From NCBI GenBank assembly GCA_046726215.1, contig JBKPAA010000019.1:62001-126000 (forward strand): a DNA stretch of 64,000 nt, written 5' to 3'. A program made the translations under genes and the position numbers. This document shows, piece after piece, positions 1-7,434 of this stretch. Position 1 is the first letter of the stretch; the number at the start of each line of letters is the position of its first letter. Under the pieces are notes generated by a model. The model saw only the letters and a program-made list of their open reading frames with translations. It had not been told where the DNA came from and did not search any database. Source of the DNA: DASQUK01 sp046726215 (GTDB taxonomy: Bacteria > Actinomycetota > Acidimicrobiia > Acidimicrobiales > VFJN01).

Positions 1-225
1 GAATCCGAGCCGGGGACGCTCCAGTACGCGCTCTGCGTCGACAGCACCGATCCCGCCACGATCTGGTTCACCGAGTTGTACGCCGACGAGGCCGCGTTCA
101 ACGCCCACGTGTCGAGCCCGGCGATGGCCGAGGTGATGGGCTCCTTGGGTGGCCTGCTCGGCGGGCCGGCCGACATGCGCCGGGTGGAGATCGTCAAGCG
201 CAAGGGCGACGGCGCTCCCGGGTGA
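1..225 (+). CDS. ABM-fold (antibiotic biosynthesis monooxygenase-like) protein, C-terminal part
   Basis: The reading frame is open from base 1 and stops with TGA at 223-225, giving the last 74 residues of a protein that begins outside the window. It contains an E-x-G-T-L-x-Y segment, then a W-F-x-E-L-Y-A-D-E segment and an F-N-A-H-V-S-S-P segment. That order is typical of small dimeric ferredoxin-like ABM-domain proteins, in which the central E-x-Y and A-x-x-x-H positions line the substrate pocket. Members include quinol monooxygenases and many uncharacterised proteins, so no substrate can be named. It lies just upstream of trpC, on the same strand, 34 bases before the trpC start. Confidence 0.6.
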   Translation, partial: ESEPGTLQYALCVDSTDPATIWFTELYADEAAFNAHVSSPAMAEVMGSLGGLLGGPADMRRVEIVKRKGDGAPG

Positions 226-259
226 CTGGTCTGATGCCGTGATCGACGAGTGACCGGCG

Positions 260-1090
260 GTGCCGACCTACCTCGATCGCATCGTCGCCGCCCACCGGGA
301 TGCGGTGCGCGCCGACTCCCGGCCGCTCGACGCGCTGATCGACGAGGCCAAGGCCCAACCGCCGGTGCGGGGGTTCGCCGCCGCCCTCCGCTCGGTCGAC
401 GGCATGGGCATCGTCGCCGAGGTCAAGCGGCGATCGCCGTCCAAGGGCGACCTCGATCCGAGGCTCGACCCCGGCGGGCTCGCGCGGGCATACGAACGGG
501 GCGGGGCCGCCTGCCTATCCGTGCTCACCGACCGGGAGTTCTTCGGCGGATCGCCCGACGACCTGCGTGATGCTCGCCGGGCCTCCGCTCTTCCGGTCCT
601 GCGCAAGGACTTCACCGTGGCGGCTGCCGATGTGTGCGACGCGCGGATCATGGGAGCCGACGGCCTGCTCCTCATCGTTGCGGCCCTCGACGACACCGAG
701 CTGCGCGACTTTCACTCCCTGGCGGGCGAGCTGGAGTTGGACGCGCTGGTGGAGGTCCACGACGAGGCCGAGCTCGAACGAGCGGTGGCCGCCGGCGCCC
801 GGCTCGTGGGCGTCAATCAGCGCGACCTCGTGACGTTCGAAGTGGACACGACCCGAGCCGTGCGGGTGGGTCGGGCGCTGTCCGAGCGCGGCGACGACAT
901 CGTGCGGGTGGCCGAGTCTGGCATCCGGGGCCCGGACGACGTGGCCGCGCTCGCCGAGGCGGGGTTCGACGCCGTCCTGGTGGGGGAGTCGCTGGTGACC
1001 TCGGGCGACCCCGCCGGGTCGATCCGTGCCCTGCGGACGGGGGCCGCCCCCCGGCTTTCCCGCTTCGGAGCCGCCGGGCGGGATGGCTAG
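260..1090 (+). CDS. trpC: Indole-3-glycerol phosphate synthase
   Basis: This 276-residue protein has the length and motifs of TrpC, the TIM-barrel enzyme that cyclises and decarboxylates the anthranilate-deoxyribulose phosphate intermediate to indole-3-glycerol phosphate. An A-E-V-K-R-R-S-P-S-K-G segment near residue 55 carries the catalytic Glu and Lys of strand 1. V-L-R-K-D-F marks strand 3, L-V-G-V-N-Q-R-D-L strand 6 (Asn ligand), and V-A-E-S-G-I-R strand 7. The GTG at 260 is the first start that keeps the N-terminal helix and has no upstream competitor. It heads a trpC-trpF-trpB-trpA run; trpD, trpE and trpG are not in the window. Confidence 0.95.
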   Translation: MPTYLDRIVAAHRDAVRADSRPLDALIDEAKAQPPVRGFAAALRSVDGMGIVAEVKRRSPSKGDLDPRLDPGGLARAYERGGAACLSVLTDREFFGGSPDDLRDARRASALPVLRKDFTVAAADVCDARIMGADGLLLIVAALDDTELRDFHSLAGELELDALVEVHDEAELERAVAAGARLVGVNQRDLVTFEVDTTRAVRVGRALSERGDDIVRVAESGIRGPDDVAALAEAGFDAVLVGESLVTSGDPAGSIRALRTGAAPRLSRFGAAGRDG

Positions 1091-1093
1091 CCT
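1088..1093 (+). promoter_or_regulatory. -10-like TAGCCT before trpF (possible leaderless start)
   Basis: TAGCCT fits the TANNNT -10 pattern and ends 6 bases before the trpF GTG. It overlaps the trpC stop codon. No Shine-Dalgarno is visible, so an internal leaderless promoter is possible, although trpF may also be co-transcribed with trpC. Confidence 0.4.
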
Positions 1094-1099
1094 GCCAGC

Positions 1100-1771
1100 G
1101 TGTTCGTCAAGATCTGCGGCGTCACGAGCGAGGAAGACGCCCTACTCGCCGTGGCGATGGGGGCCGATGCCGTCGGCTTCATCTTCGCCCCGTCGCCGCG
1201 TCAGATCGCACCGCAGAAGGCGGCGGACATCGCCAAGCGCCTGCCGACCGAGATCGTCACGGTGGGGGTGTTCCGGGACGAGACCCGGCAACGGGTGGTC
1301 GACACCATCCACCAGACGAGGTTGCGGGCGGCCCAGCTCCACGGGCGGGAGACGTCCGGCGACTCGCACTGGATCCGCCAGCGCGTGCCGCTGGTGATCA
1401 AGGCGTTCGCCGGCGGCGATCCCGAGCTCGACGCGGCCGACGACTACGGGGCCGACGCGATCCTCATCGACTCGGCCACACCCGGCTCCGGCGACGTGTT
1501 CGACTGGTCGCTGGCCGAGGGGGCCCCCTCCAACCGCCGGGTCATCCTGGCGGGGGGGCTCACCCCGGACAACGTGGCCGACGCTGTGCGCGTGGCCCGG
1601 CCGTGGGGCGTGGACGTGGCCAGTGGGGTCGAGTCCGCGCCCGGCCACAAGGACGCCCGGAAGATGCGGGCCTTCATCGTCGCCGCCAAGGGCGCGGAGC
1701 CGCCGCAGGCCACGGCCCAGGGCGATCGCCTGGATCGTCCCTTCGACTGGATGGTCGACGAGACCCAATGA
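1100..1771 (+). CDS. trpF: Phosphoribosylanthranilate isomerase
   Basis: TrpF performs the Amadori rearrangement that precedes TrpC. The N-terminus reads V-K-I-C-G-V-T, with the catalytic Cys at residue 6. A G-V-F segment and Q-L-H-G follow, and an L-I-D-S segment near residue 120 supplies the general acid Asp. L-A-G-G-L-T-P-D-N-V forms the phosphate-binding region, and V-D-V-A-S-G-V-E near the end is the second phosphate loop. The 223 residues include a short non-conserved C-terminal tail of about 25 residues beyond the barrel. The stop overlaps the trpB ATG, indicating translational coupling. Confidence 0.93.
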   Translation: MFVKICGVTSEEDALLAVAMGADAVGFIFAPSPRQIAPQKAADIAKRLPTEIVTVGVFRDETRQRVVDTIHQTRLRAAQLHGRETSGDSHWIRQRVPLVIKAFAGGDPELDAADDYGADAILIDSATPGSGDVFDWSLAEGAPSNRRVILAGGLTPDNVADAVRVARPWGVDVASGVESAPGHKDARKMRAFIVAAKGAEPPQATAQGDRLDRPFDWMVDETQ

Positions 1772-2973
1772 CCCCCGTGGGGACGACGTTGATGGGCGAC
1801 CCCGGGACCCAGGGGCGGTTCGGCGACTTCGGCGGGCTCTACGTGCCCGAGACCCTGGTCCCCGCCTGCCAGGAGCTCGAGCGGGCCTTCCGCGACGCGT
1901 GGGCGGACCCGGGCTTCCGAGGCGAGCTCGACCGCCTGCTGCGCGACTACGCCGGCCGGCCGTCCCTGCTCACCGACTGCGGCAACCTGTCGGCGGAGCT
2001 CGGCGTGCGGGTGCTCCTCAAGCGCGAGGACCTCAACCACACGGGCTCCCACAAGATCAACAACGTCCTCGGCCAGGCGCTGCTGGCCACGCGCATGGGC
2101 AAGACCCGGTTGGTGGCCGAGACCGGGGCCGGACAGCACGGCGTGGCGACCGCCACCGCCGCCGCACTGTTCGGGCTCGAGTGCACCGTCTACATGGGCG
2201 ACGTCGACATGGAGCGCCAGGCGCTCAACGTCTTCCGGATGCGGCTGCTGGGGGCCGACGTGCGACCGGCGTCGTCGGGCAGCCGCACCCTGAAGGACGC
2301 CATCAACGAGGCCCTGCGCGACTGGGTGGCAAGTGTCGAGTCGACGCACTACTGCATCGGCTCGGCCATGGGCCCTCACCCCTACCCATTCCTGGTCCGT
2401 GAGCTGCAGCGGGTGATCGGCGACGAGGCCCGCGACCAGTGCCGGGCCCTGCTGGGGCGGGACCCCGACGTGGTGGTGGCCTGCGTGGGTGGCGGGTCCA
2501 ACGCCATCGGCATCTTCTCGGCGTTCGTGGACCTCCCCGGCGTGGAGCTGGTGGGCGCCGAGCCGGCCGGTGGCGCCGCCGTGGCCAGGGGCGTCCCCGG
2601 CGTCGTCCACGGCTCCAAGTCACTGCTCCTACAGGACGAGGAGGGCCAGGTGCTGGAGGCCCAGTCGGTGTCCGCGGGCCTCGATTACCCGGGGGTCGGG
2701 CCCGAGCACGCCTACCTGGCCACCATCGCCCGGGCCCGCTACATCCCGGTGACCGACGCCGAGGTGCTCGACGCCTTCGCCCTGCTGGCGCGCACCGAGG
2801 GCATCATCCCCGCGCTCGAGTCGGCCCACGCGCTGGCCTGGATCGGCCGGGAGCGGGAAAGGCTGACGGGCAAGGTCGTGCTGGTCAACATGTCCGGCCG
2901 CGGGGACAAGGACGTCGAGCAGGTCGCCCGGCTCATGGGCGAAGCCGGCGGGCACGCGGGGTACGGCGGATGA
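1768..2973 (+). CDS. trpB: Tryptophan synthase beta chain
   Basis: TrpB is the PLP enzyme that joins indole and serine to give tryptophan, acting in an alpha2-beta2 complex with TrpA. The G-x-F-G-G-x-Y-V-P-E-T start is diagnostic. The PLP lysine lies in N-H-T-G-S-H-K-I-N-N, at about residue 96 from the ATG at 1768. The phosphate-binding loop V-G-G-G-S-N-A-I-G lies near residue 240, and L-E-S-A-H-A is near the C-terminus. Its length of 401 residues is normal. The start codon overlaps the trpF stop (ATGA), and its own stop overlaps the trpA start in the same way. Confidence 0.96.
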   Translation: MTPVGTTLMGDPGTQGRFGDFGGLYVPETLVPACQELERAFRDAWADPGFRGELDRLLRDYAGRPSLLTDCGNLSAELGVRVLLKREDLNHTGSHKINNVLGQALLATRMGKTRLVAETGAGQHGVATATAAALFGLECTVYMGDVDMERQALNVFRMRLLGADVRPASSGSRTLKDAINEALRDWVASVESTHYCIGSAMGPHPYPFLVRELQRVIGDEARDQCRALLGRDPDVVVACVGGGSNAIGIFSAFVDLPGVELVGAEPAGGAAVARGVPGVVHGSKSLLLQDEEGQVLEAQSVSAGLDYPGVGPEHAYLATIARARYIPVTDAEVLDAFALLARTEGIIPALESAHALAWIGRERERLTGKVVLVNMSGRGDKDVEQVARLMGEAGGHAGYGG

Positions 2974-3770
2974 CGACCGACGTGTCGGTGGGCGGCGCCC
3001 TCGAGGCGCGGCTGCGGGCGGCCCGCGGCGCGGGGCGCAACCTCCTGGTCCCCTACGTGACGGGCGGTCTGCCGGGATGGGAACGCGTCGTCGAGGCCGT
3101 CGCCGACGCCGGAGCCGACGCGATCGAGGTGGGCATCCCCTTCTCCGATCCCGTCATGGACGGGCCCACCATCCAGGCCGCCTCCGAGCGGGCACTGGCG
3201 GCCGGTGCCACGCCCCAGGCCATCGTCGACGCCCTTGGGCGGCTCGACGCCGGCGGGGTCCCATCGGTGGTGATGACCTACTACAACACGGTGCACCGGG
3301 CCGGCCACGAGCGGTTCGCCTCGTCGCTGGCGGTCGCCGGGGTGGCTGGTGCCATCGTGCCCGACCTGCCGCTCGAAGAGGTGGGGGACTGGGCGGCGGT
3401 GGCCGACACCACCGGGGTGGAGACGATCCTCCTGGCGGCGCCCACCGCCAGCGACGAGCGCCTGGCGCGGATCTGCGCGCGGAGCCGCGGCTGGGTTTAC
3501 GGCGTCGGCCTGCTGGGCGTCACCGGCGAGCGCGAGCGCCTTCAGCGCAGCGCGCTCGACATCGCGGCACGGCTCAAGGCCGTGACCGACAGGCCGGTGC
3601 TGGTCGGTGTGGGGGTGTCCAACCCCGAGCAGGCCGCCGAGGTGGCGGCGGTGGCCGATGGGGTGATCGTCGGGTCGGCGCTGGTGCGGCGGCTGCTCGA
3701 CGGTGGAGGCCCAGATGAGGCCGCGGCGTTCGTCCGAGAGCTGCGCACCGGTCTGGACGACGTCGCGTGA
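2970..3770 (+). CDS. trpA: Tryptophan synthase alpha chain
   Basis: TrpA cleaves indole-3-glycerol phosphate and passes indole to TrpB through the subunit tunnel. The segment E-V-G-I-P-F-S-D-P-V-M-D-G-P-T-I-Q holds the two catalytic acids, Glu53 and Asp64 by my count from the ATG at 2970. V-P-Y-V-T-G-G near residue 30 and V-G-V-G-V-S-N-P-E-Q near residue 215 complete the barrel signature. At 266 residues it is a normal length. Its stop overlaps the start of the next gene (GTGA at 3767), so the metalloprotease gene is probably co-translated with the operon. Confidence 0.95.
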   Translation: MTTDVSVGGALEARLRAARGAGRNLLVPYVTGGLPGWERVVEAVADAGADAIEVGIPFSDPVMDGPTIQAASERALAAGATPQAIVDALGRLDAGGVPSVVMTYYNTVHRAGHERFASSLAVAGVAGAIVPDLPLEEVGDWAAVADTTGVETILLAAPTASDERLARICARSRGWVYGVGLLGVTGERERLQRSALDIAARLKAVTDRPVLVGVGVSNPEQAAEVAAVADGVIVGSALVRRLLDGGGPDEAAAFVRELRTGLDDVA

Positions 3771-5338
3771 GTGAACACCCGCCGCCCCCGGCGGGACCGC
3801 CGCCGCCACCGGCGGGACCGCCGCCGCCACCCCCGCCCCCGGCCGTTCCGCCGACACCGCCCCCCGCCACCCCTCTGCCGCCGCCACCCTGGGGCATTCC
3901 GCCACTGCCGCCGCAGCGGCGGCGTGGGCGCCGAGTGCGGGCCCTGAGGACCCTCGCCGTCCTCGCTTGTCTCGGCGCGGCCGGCGGAGCGATCTACCTC
4001 GTCACCGACGATGGGTCGCCGTCGCATCCGGACCGCTGGGACCGGCGGTTGGTCGACCTGGTCGCGTTCGTCGAGGACGAGCGGGGCCTGCGCTTCGACC
4101 ATCCGGTGGCGGTGGACTTCCTCACCGCCGACCAGTACTCCGAGCGAACCCGCGTCGCGGAGTCAGACATCACCCACGAGGAGCGACGGCTCATCGACGA
4201 GGGGACCGCACCGCTGCGGGCGCTCGGGCTGCTGCCGGCCGACTTCGACGCGGTGGAGTCGGAGAACGACCTCTCCGACACCGCCACGCTCGCCTATTAC
4301 GACCCGCGCACGGAACGCATCGCCGTGCGAGGCACCGACATGAGTGTCGACCTGCGCGTCACGCTTGCGCACGAGCTCGTCCACGTGCTCCAGGACCAGC
4401 ACTTCGATCTCGAGGAGATGCTCGAGGATGGCGACCCCAGCGGCGATCGGCTGTCGGCGTACCTGGCCCTGATCGAGGGCGACGCCATCCGGATCGAGCA
4501 GGCATACGTCCGGTCGCTGACGGCCGAGGAGCGCGACAGCTACTTCGAGGCCAGCGACCGGGCGTCCGGCGTGGTGCAGGAACAGCTGGACGCCATGCCG
4601 GGTGTCATGGTCGCCATGGAGGCCGCCCCCTACGCCCTGGGGCCGTCGCTCGTCGAGCTGATCGCCGCCGACGGCGGCAACGACGCCGTCGACGAGGCCT
4701 TCGGCGACCCTCCGACCACGACCGAGCACATGGTCGATCCCCGGTCGTACTTCGCCGGCGACCCGGCGAGTGACGTGACGGCGCCGGTCGTGCCGGACGG
4801 CGGTGATCAGCTCGGCGAGACCGACAGCCTCGGGGCGCTCCCCGTCTTCCTCGTGCTCAGCGAGCGCATCGATCCCCTCACCGCGCTCTCCGCCGCCGAC
4901 GGGTGGGCCGGCGACGCCTTCGTCGTCTACGACCGGCGGGGGACGACGTGCATGGACTTGGCGGTCCAGGGTGACTCCGCTCGGGACGGGGAGCAACTGC
5001 TCGAGGCGTTCGGGTCGTGGGCGACGGCCGGCCCACCGGGCACCGCCCGGGTACGCGCCGACGGCGACCTGGCGCTCGTCTCCGCCTGTGACCCAGGGGG
5101 CCGGGTCGAACCGACCGCGGCGGCGCTCGACGCCCTGACGCTGCCGGCGGTGCGAACGCAGATCATCGTGGCCGCCGGCGCCTCCGGCGTCGACCCGGGC
5201 GAGGCGTTCGGCGTCGCCGACTGCTTCGTGCGGGCCGTGCCCCTCGACCAACTGGTCGAGGCCAACGAGTCGCCCGAACCCCCTGAGGAGGTCATGACCG
5301 CCATCGACCGCGCGGTGGCGAGCTGCGGCCTGGCCTGA
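3767..5338 (+). CDS. Proline-rich, membrane-anchored putative zinc metallopeptidase
   Basis: The 523-residue product has four visible parts. The first 50 residues are about half proline, in runs separated by A-G. A basic patch (R-R-R-G-R-R) and one hydrophobic helix follow at about residues 59-79. An extracellular region of roughly 440 residues completes the protein. It holds H-E-L-V-H at residues 202-206 followed by V-L-Q-D-Q-H-F, and E-G-D-A with Glu237 as a plausible third zinc ligand, a gluzincin-like arrangement. The predicted topology is cytosolic proline tail, one membrane pass and an outside catalytic domain. The GTG start overlaps the trpA stop. No substrate is evident, and a link to tryptophan synthesis may be only positional. 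Confidence 0.65.
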   Translation: MSEHPPPPAGPPPPPAGPPPPPPPPAVPPTPPPATPLPPPPWGIPPLPPQRRRGRRVRALRTLAVLACLGAAGGAIYLVTDDGSPSHPDRWDRRLVDLVAFVEDERGLRFDHPVAVDFLTADQYSERTRVAESDITHEERRLIDEGTAPLRALGLLPADFDAVESENDLSDTATLAYYDPRTERIAVRGTDMSVDLRVTLAHELVHVLQDQHFDLEEMLEDGDPSGDRLSAYLALIEGDAIRIEQAYVRSLTAEERDSYFEASDRASGVVQEQLDAMPGVMVAMEAAPYALGPSLVELIAADGGNDAVDEAFGDPPTTTEHMVDPRSYFAGDPASDVTAPVVPDGGDQLGETDSLGALPVFLVLSERIDPLTALSAADGWAGDAFVVYDRRGTTCMDLAVQGDSARDGEQLLEAFGSWATAGPPGTARVRADGDLALVSACDPGGRVEPTAAALDALTLPAVRTQIIVAAGASGVDPGEAFGVADCFVRAVPLDQLVEANESPEPPEEVMTAIDRAVASCGLA

Positions 5339-5339
5339 A

Positions 5340-5990
5340 TCAGCGGTCGAGGTGGGAGTGGAAGAACTCCAGCGTGCGGTCCCAGGCCAGCTCGGCGGCC
5401 GCCTCGTCGTAGGCCGGCTGGTCCGATTCGAAGAACCAGTGGCCGGTCCCCGGGTAACGGTGGAACGTGACGTCCTTGTCCAGGACCTCCAGCTCCGACT
5501 CCAGCAGCGTGAGCTCGTCGTCGCCGACCCAGGGGTCGGTCTCGGCGAAGTGCCCCAGGAACGCCGAGCGCGCCGGCGCCATGTCGATGTTCTGTGATCC
5601 GTAGAAGACGGCGGTCGCCCCGACCAGGTCGGGCATGCGCCCGGCCAGGTACAACGCCCACGATGCCCCCATCGAGAACCCGAGCAGCCCGACCGGCGCG
5701 TCGGGCGTGGCCGGCATGTCCCGGAGGGTGACGATGCTGGACCCCACGAGGCGCCGGGTGGCATCCATGTCGGCGCTGGCGAGGAGCGCCTTGGCCTCGT
5801 CGGGATCCCGTGTGGTCTTGCCGCCGTAGAGGTCCGGAGCGAGGGCCACGAACCCGTTGTCGGCCAACCGGTCGCAGAGGCCCTTGAAGAACGGAGTGAG
5901 CCCCCACCAGGCGTGGAGCACGAGTATGCCGGGCCCGGATCCCCCCTCGGGGACGATCACGTAGCCCGTGCCGACCGATCGCGAAGCCAC
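5340..5990 (-). CDS. Dienelactone hydrolase family alpha/beta hydrolase
   Basis: The 216-residue protein has the dienelactone hydrolase fold order: V-I-V-P-E-G-G, V-L-H-A-W-W-G-L, a nucleophile elbow G-F-S-M-G, the acid region T-D-P-W-V-G and the base segment G-T-G-H-W-F. Classical dienelactone hydrolase uses Cys at the elbow; here it is Ser, so a general carboxylesterase is as likely as a chlorocatechol-pathway enzyme. The GTG at 5990 was chosen because a TACCGT hexamer lies 8 bases upstream and the family starts close to this point. It converges on the metalloprotease gene with one base between the stops. Confidence 0.75.
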   Translation of the reverse strand: MASRSVGTGYVIVPEGGSGPGILVLHAWWGLTPFFKGLCDRLADNGFVALAPDLYGGKTTRDPDEAKALLASADMDATRRLVGSSIVTLRDMPATPDAPVGLLGFSMGASWALYLAGRMPDLVGATAVFYGSQNIDMAPARSAFLGHFAETDPWVGDDELTLLESELEVLDKDVTFHRYPGTGHWFFESDQPAYDEAAAELAWDRTLEFFHSHLDR

Positions 5991-5998
5991 TCGTTCCG

Positions 5999-6004
5999 AC
6001 GGTA
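5999..6004 (-). promoter_or_regulatory. -10-like TACCGT before the dienelactone hydrolase gene
   Basis: On the minus strand TACCGT ends 8 bases before the GTG at 5990 and no Shine-Dalgarno is present. This fits a leaderless transcript. Confidence 0.4.
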
Positions 6005-6093
6005 GCGAGGCGGGCGGGCCGCCCCAACCGGCTCCGCCGTGAGGTGAGGAGACCTTGGGGCGGCCGCCGTGAGGTGCCGTCTCGCAGCCCCTG

Positions 6094-6099
6094 TACGCT
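6094..6099 (+). promoter_or_regulatory. -10-like TACGCT before the HIT-like gene
   Basis: TACGCT ends 8 bases before the GTG at 6108. No ribosome-binding site is visible, so a leaderless start is likely. Confidence 0.4.
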
Positions 6100-6107
6100 C
6101 GACCGCC

Positions 6108-6440
6108 GTGCCCCCCGGCGAGCGACACGATGGCTGCGTGCTCTGCGCGGCTGAACGGATCACCCCGTGGTACCACGAGGACGAGGTGTGCTGGATCGCC
6201 GACTGCGAGATCTGCGCCACGCCCATGGTGGTCTGGCGCTGGCATGGGGTCGACCCGTCCACCGCCGACCTGCAGCACATGCTCGGGCGGCTGGCGGCCG
6301 TGGCGCACGGGGGGTTCGACGGTCACTACGTCGACGACAACATGCGCAACATCCCCGACCACTTCCACGCCCATGCCCGACCGCAGGGCGGCTTCTTCGG
6401 CCACGGCTTTCGCCGCGACCGGACCGGGGAAGCGTCGTGA
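6108..6440 (+). CDS. HIT-like zinc protein, function unknown
   Basis: The 110-residue product shows C-V-L-C near the N-terminus and C-E-I-C about 22 residues later. Near the C-terminus H-F-H-A-H-A-R matches the His-x-His-x-His pattern of histidine-triad hydrolases. The Cys pairs could bind zinc, as in several HIT proteins. HIT enzymes hydrolyse nucleotidyl phosphoramidates or similar bonds, but no substrate can be named here. The start is GTG 6108, supported by the -10-like hexamer just upstream. Its stop overlaps the start of the truncated haemoglobin gene, so the two are probably one transcription and translation unit. Confidence 0.55.
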   Translation: MPPGERHDGCVLCAAERITPWYHEDEVCWIADCEICATPMVVWRWHGVDPSTADLQHMLGRLAAVAHGGFDGHYVDDNMRNIPDHFHAHARPQGGFFGHGFRRDRTGEAS

Positions 6441-6850
6441 GCGAGGTCGAGGCCGGGGGCCAGGCCTCGGCCGTGAACGTCTACGAGGCGCTGGGCGGGC
6501 AGCCGTTCTTCGACGACCTCGTCGAGCGGTTCTACCGACGGGTGGCGATGGATCCGCTCCTGCGGCCGCTCTATCCCGACGACCTGGGCGGGCCCCAGCG
6601 AAACCTGGCCCTGTTCCTGGGCCAGTACTGGGGTGGTCCAACCACCTACTCCGAGGAGCGGGGGCACCCGCGGCTGCGCATGCGCCACGCGCCCTTCGTC
6701 ATCGGCGAACCCGAGCGCGACGCCTGGCTGCGCCACATGGGCGCCTCCCTCGACAGCCTGGTGATCGAGCGGGGCGTCCACCCCGTGGTCGAGGCCCGAC
6801 TGTTCGACTACTTCGCCATGACCGCCGACGGGATGGTCAACGCGCGCTGA
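6437..6850 (+). CDS. glbO: Truncated haemoglobin, group II (trHbO-like)
   Basis: This 137-residue protein matches group II truncated globins. The order is Y-E-A-L-G-G, F-Y-R-R-V near the B helix, P-L-L-R-P-L-Y-P, then G-Q-Y-W-G-G-P-x-x-Y. R-M-R-H-A-P-F carries the proximal haem His, and D-A-W-L supplies the Trp G8 that marks group II. The family binds oxygen and is linked in mycobacteria to oxygen supply and peroxide or NO chemistry. The GTG start at 6437 overlaps the stop of the HIT-like gene. The first 13 residues are a variable extension before the globin fold. Confidence 0.9.
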   Translation: MSEVEAGGQASAVNVYEALGGQPFFDDLVERFYRRVAMDPLLRPLYPDDLGGPQRNLALFLGQYWGGPTTYSEERGHPRLRMRHAPFVIGEPERDAWLRHMGASLDSLVIERGVHPVVEARLFDYFAMTADGMVNAR

Positions 6851-6993
6851 CGGGCCCGCCGCCCGCCGGCATCCCGCCGTCGATTCGACGTCGCCGACCG
6901 GTCAGTGGCCGCGACGCCTGATCAACGCCGTGGCCACTGACCGGTCTTTGGGCACGACACCCGTTTCGATGCCGTGGCCTCGTGAGCGTGTCG

Positions 6994-7224
6994 TCAGGTC
7001 GCCCGCTGTGCTGGCCGGGTGACCGGCAGATCCCAGTCGACCGGGCGGCGCCGCCACCGCAGGCTCGGTCGCCGGATCGACAACCGGAACGATGACACCT
7101 TGCTGGCGCGCTCCCGCCGGGCCCGCATCCGAGCCGGCCGCGTCAGCCGGTGGTTCTCGGCTTCGGCCACCAGCGCCTCGCGGCGCTCACGGCCCATGAC
7201 CTCGATCGCTCCGAACTGCATCAT
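6994..7224 (-). CDS. Small basic protein of unknown function (76 aa)
   Basis: The minus-strand frame begins with two adjacent ATG codons (7224 and 7221), preceded by AAAGGAGG at a spacing of 7 bases, the strongest ribosome-binding site in the window. It ends with TGA at 6994. The product is rich in Arg (about one residue in four), with a helical R-E-R-R-E-A-L-V-A-E-A-E-N region and then an Arg-rich tail. I recognise no domain. A cytosolic helical nucleic-acid or partner-binding protein is possible but unproven. It is divergent from the sulfatase gene and may share its control region. Confidence 0.65.
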   Translation of the reverse strand: MMQFGAIEVMGRERREALVAEAENHRLTRPARMRARRERASKVSSFRLSIRRPSLRWRRRPVDWDLPVTRPAQRAT

Positions 7225-7303
7225 CGGTCCGCCTCCTTTGCTGCTCGACTCACCGGACCCTTCATGCCGCTCGATCATCCGCAATTCCCCGGCGGCGTTT
7301 ACC

Positions 7304-7313
7304 GTCAGCTGAC
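7304..7313. promoter_or_regulatory. 10-bp perfect palindrome between the small basic protein and sulfatase genes
   Basis: GTCAGCTGAC is a perfect palindrome, 80 bases upstream of the small gene's start and 121 bases upstream of the sulfatase start. It sits in the only noncoding stretch between two divergent genes, so a dimeric regulator site is plausible. Confidence 0.3.
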
Positions 7314-7434
7314 ACGAAAGCGGTGTGTCATGCGCCGCACGCCCATGACCGCCGGCCCGCCATCGAGCGGCTTCGTAGGCTCTCGTCCGACCGCCGGCAT
7401 CGGCGGCCAGCGCGGCACGGCGAGGGAGTCGGAA

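Noticed and set aside
634..1767. Upstream extension of the trpB frame
   Set aside because: The extra sequence overlaps trpC and trpF out of frame and is low in complexity. The conserved TrpB start and the ATGA overlap fix the start at 1768.
7019..7312. Plus-strand 97-codon frame before the sulfatase
   Set aside because: It lies opposite the small basic protein gene, which has a far better ribosome-binding site. The composition is Ser/Arg-rich noise.
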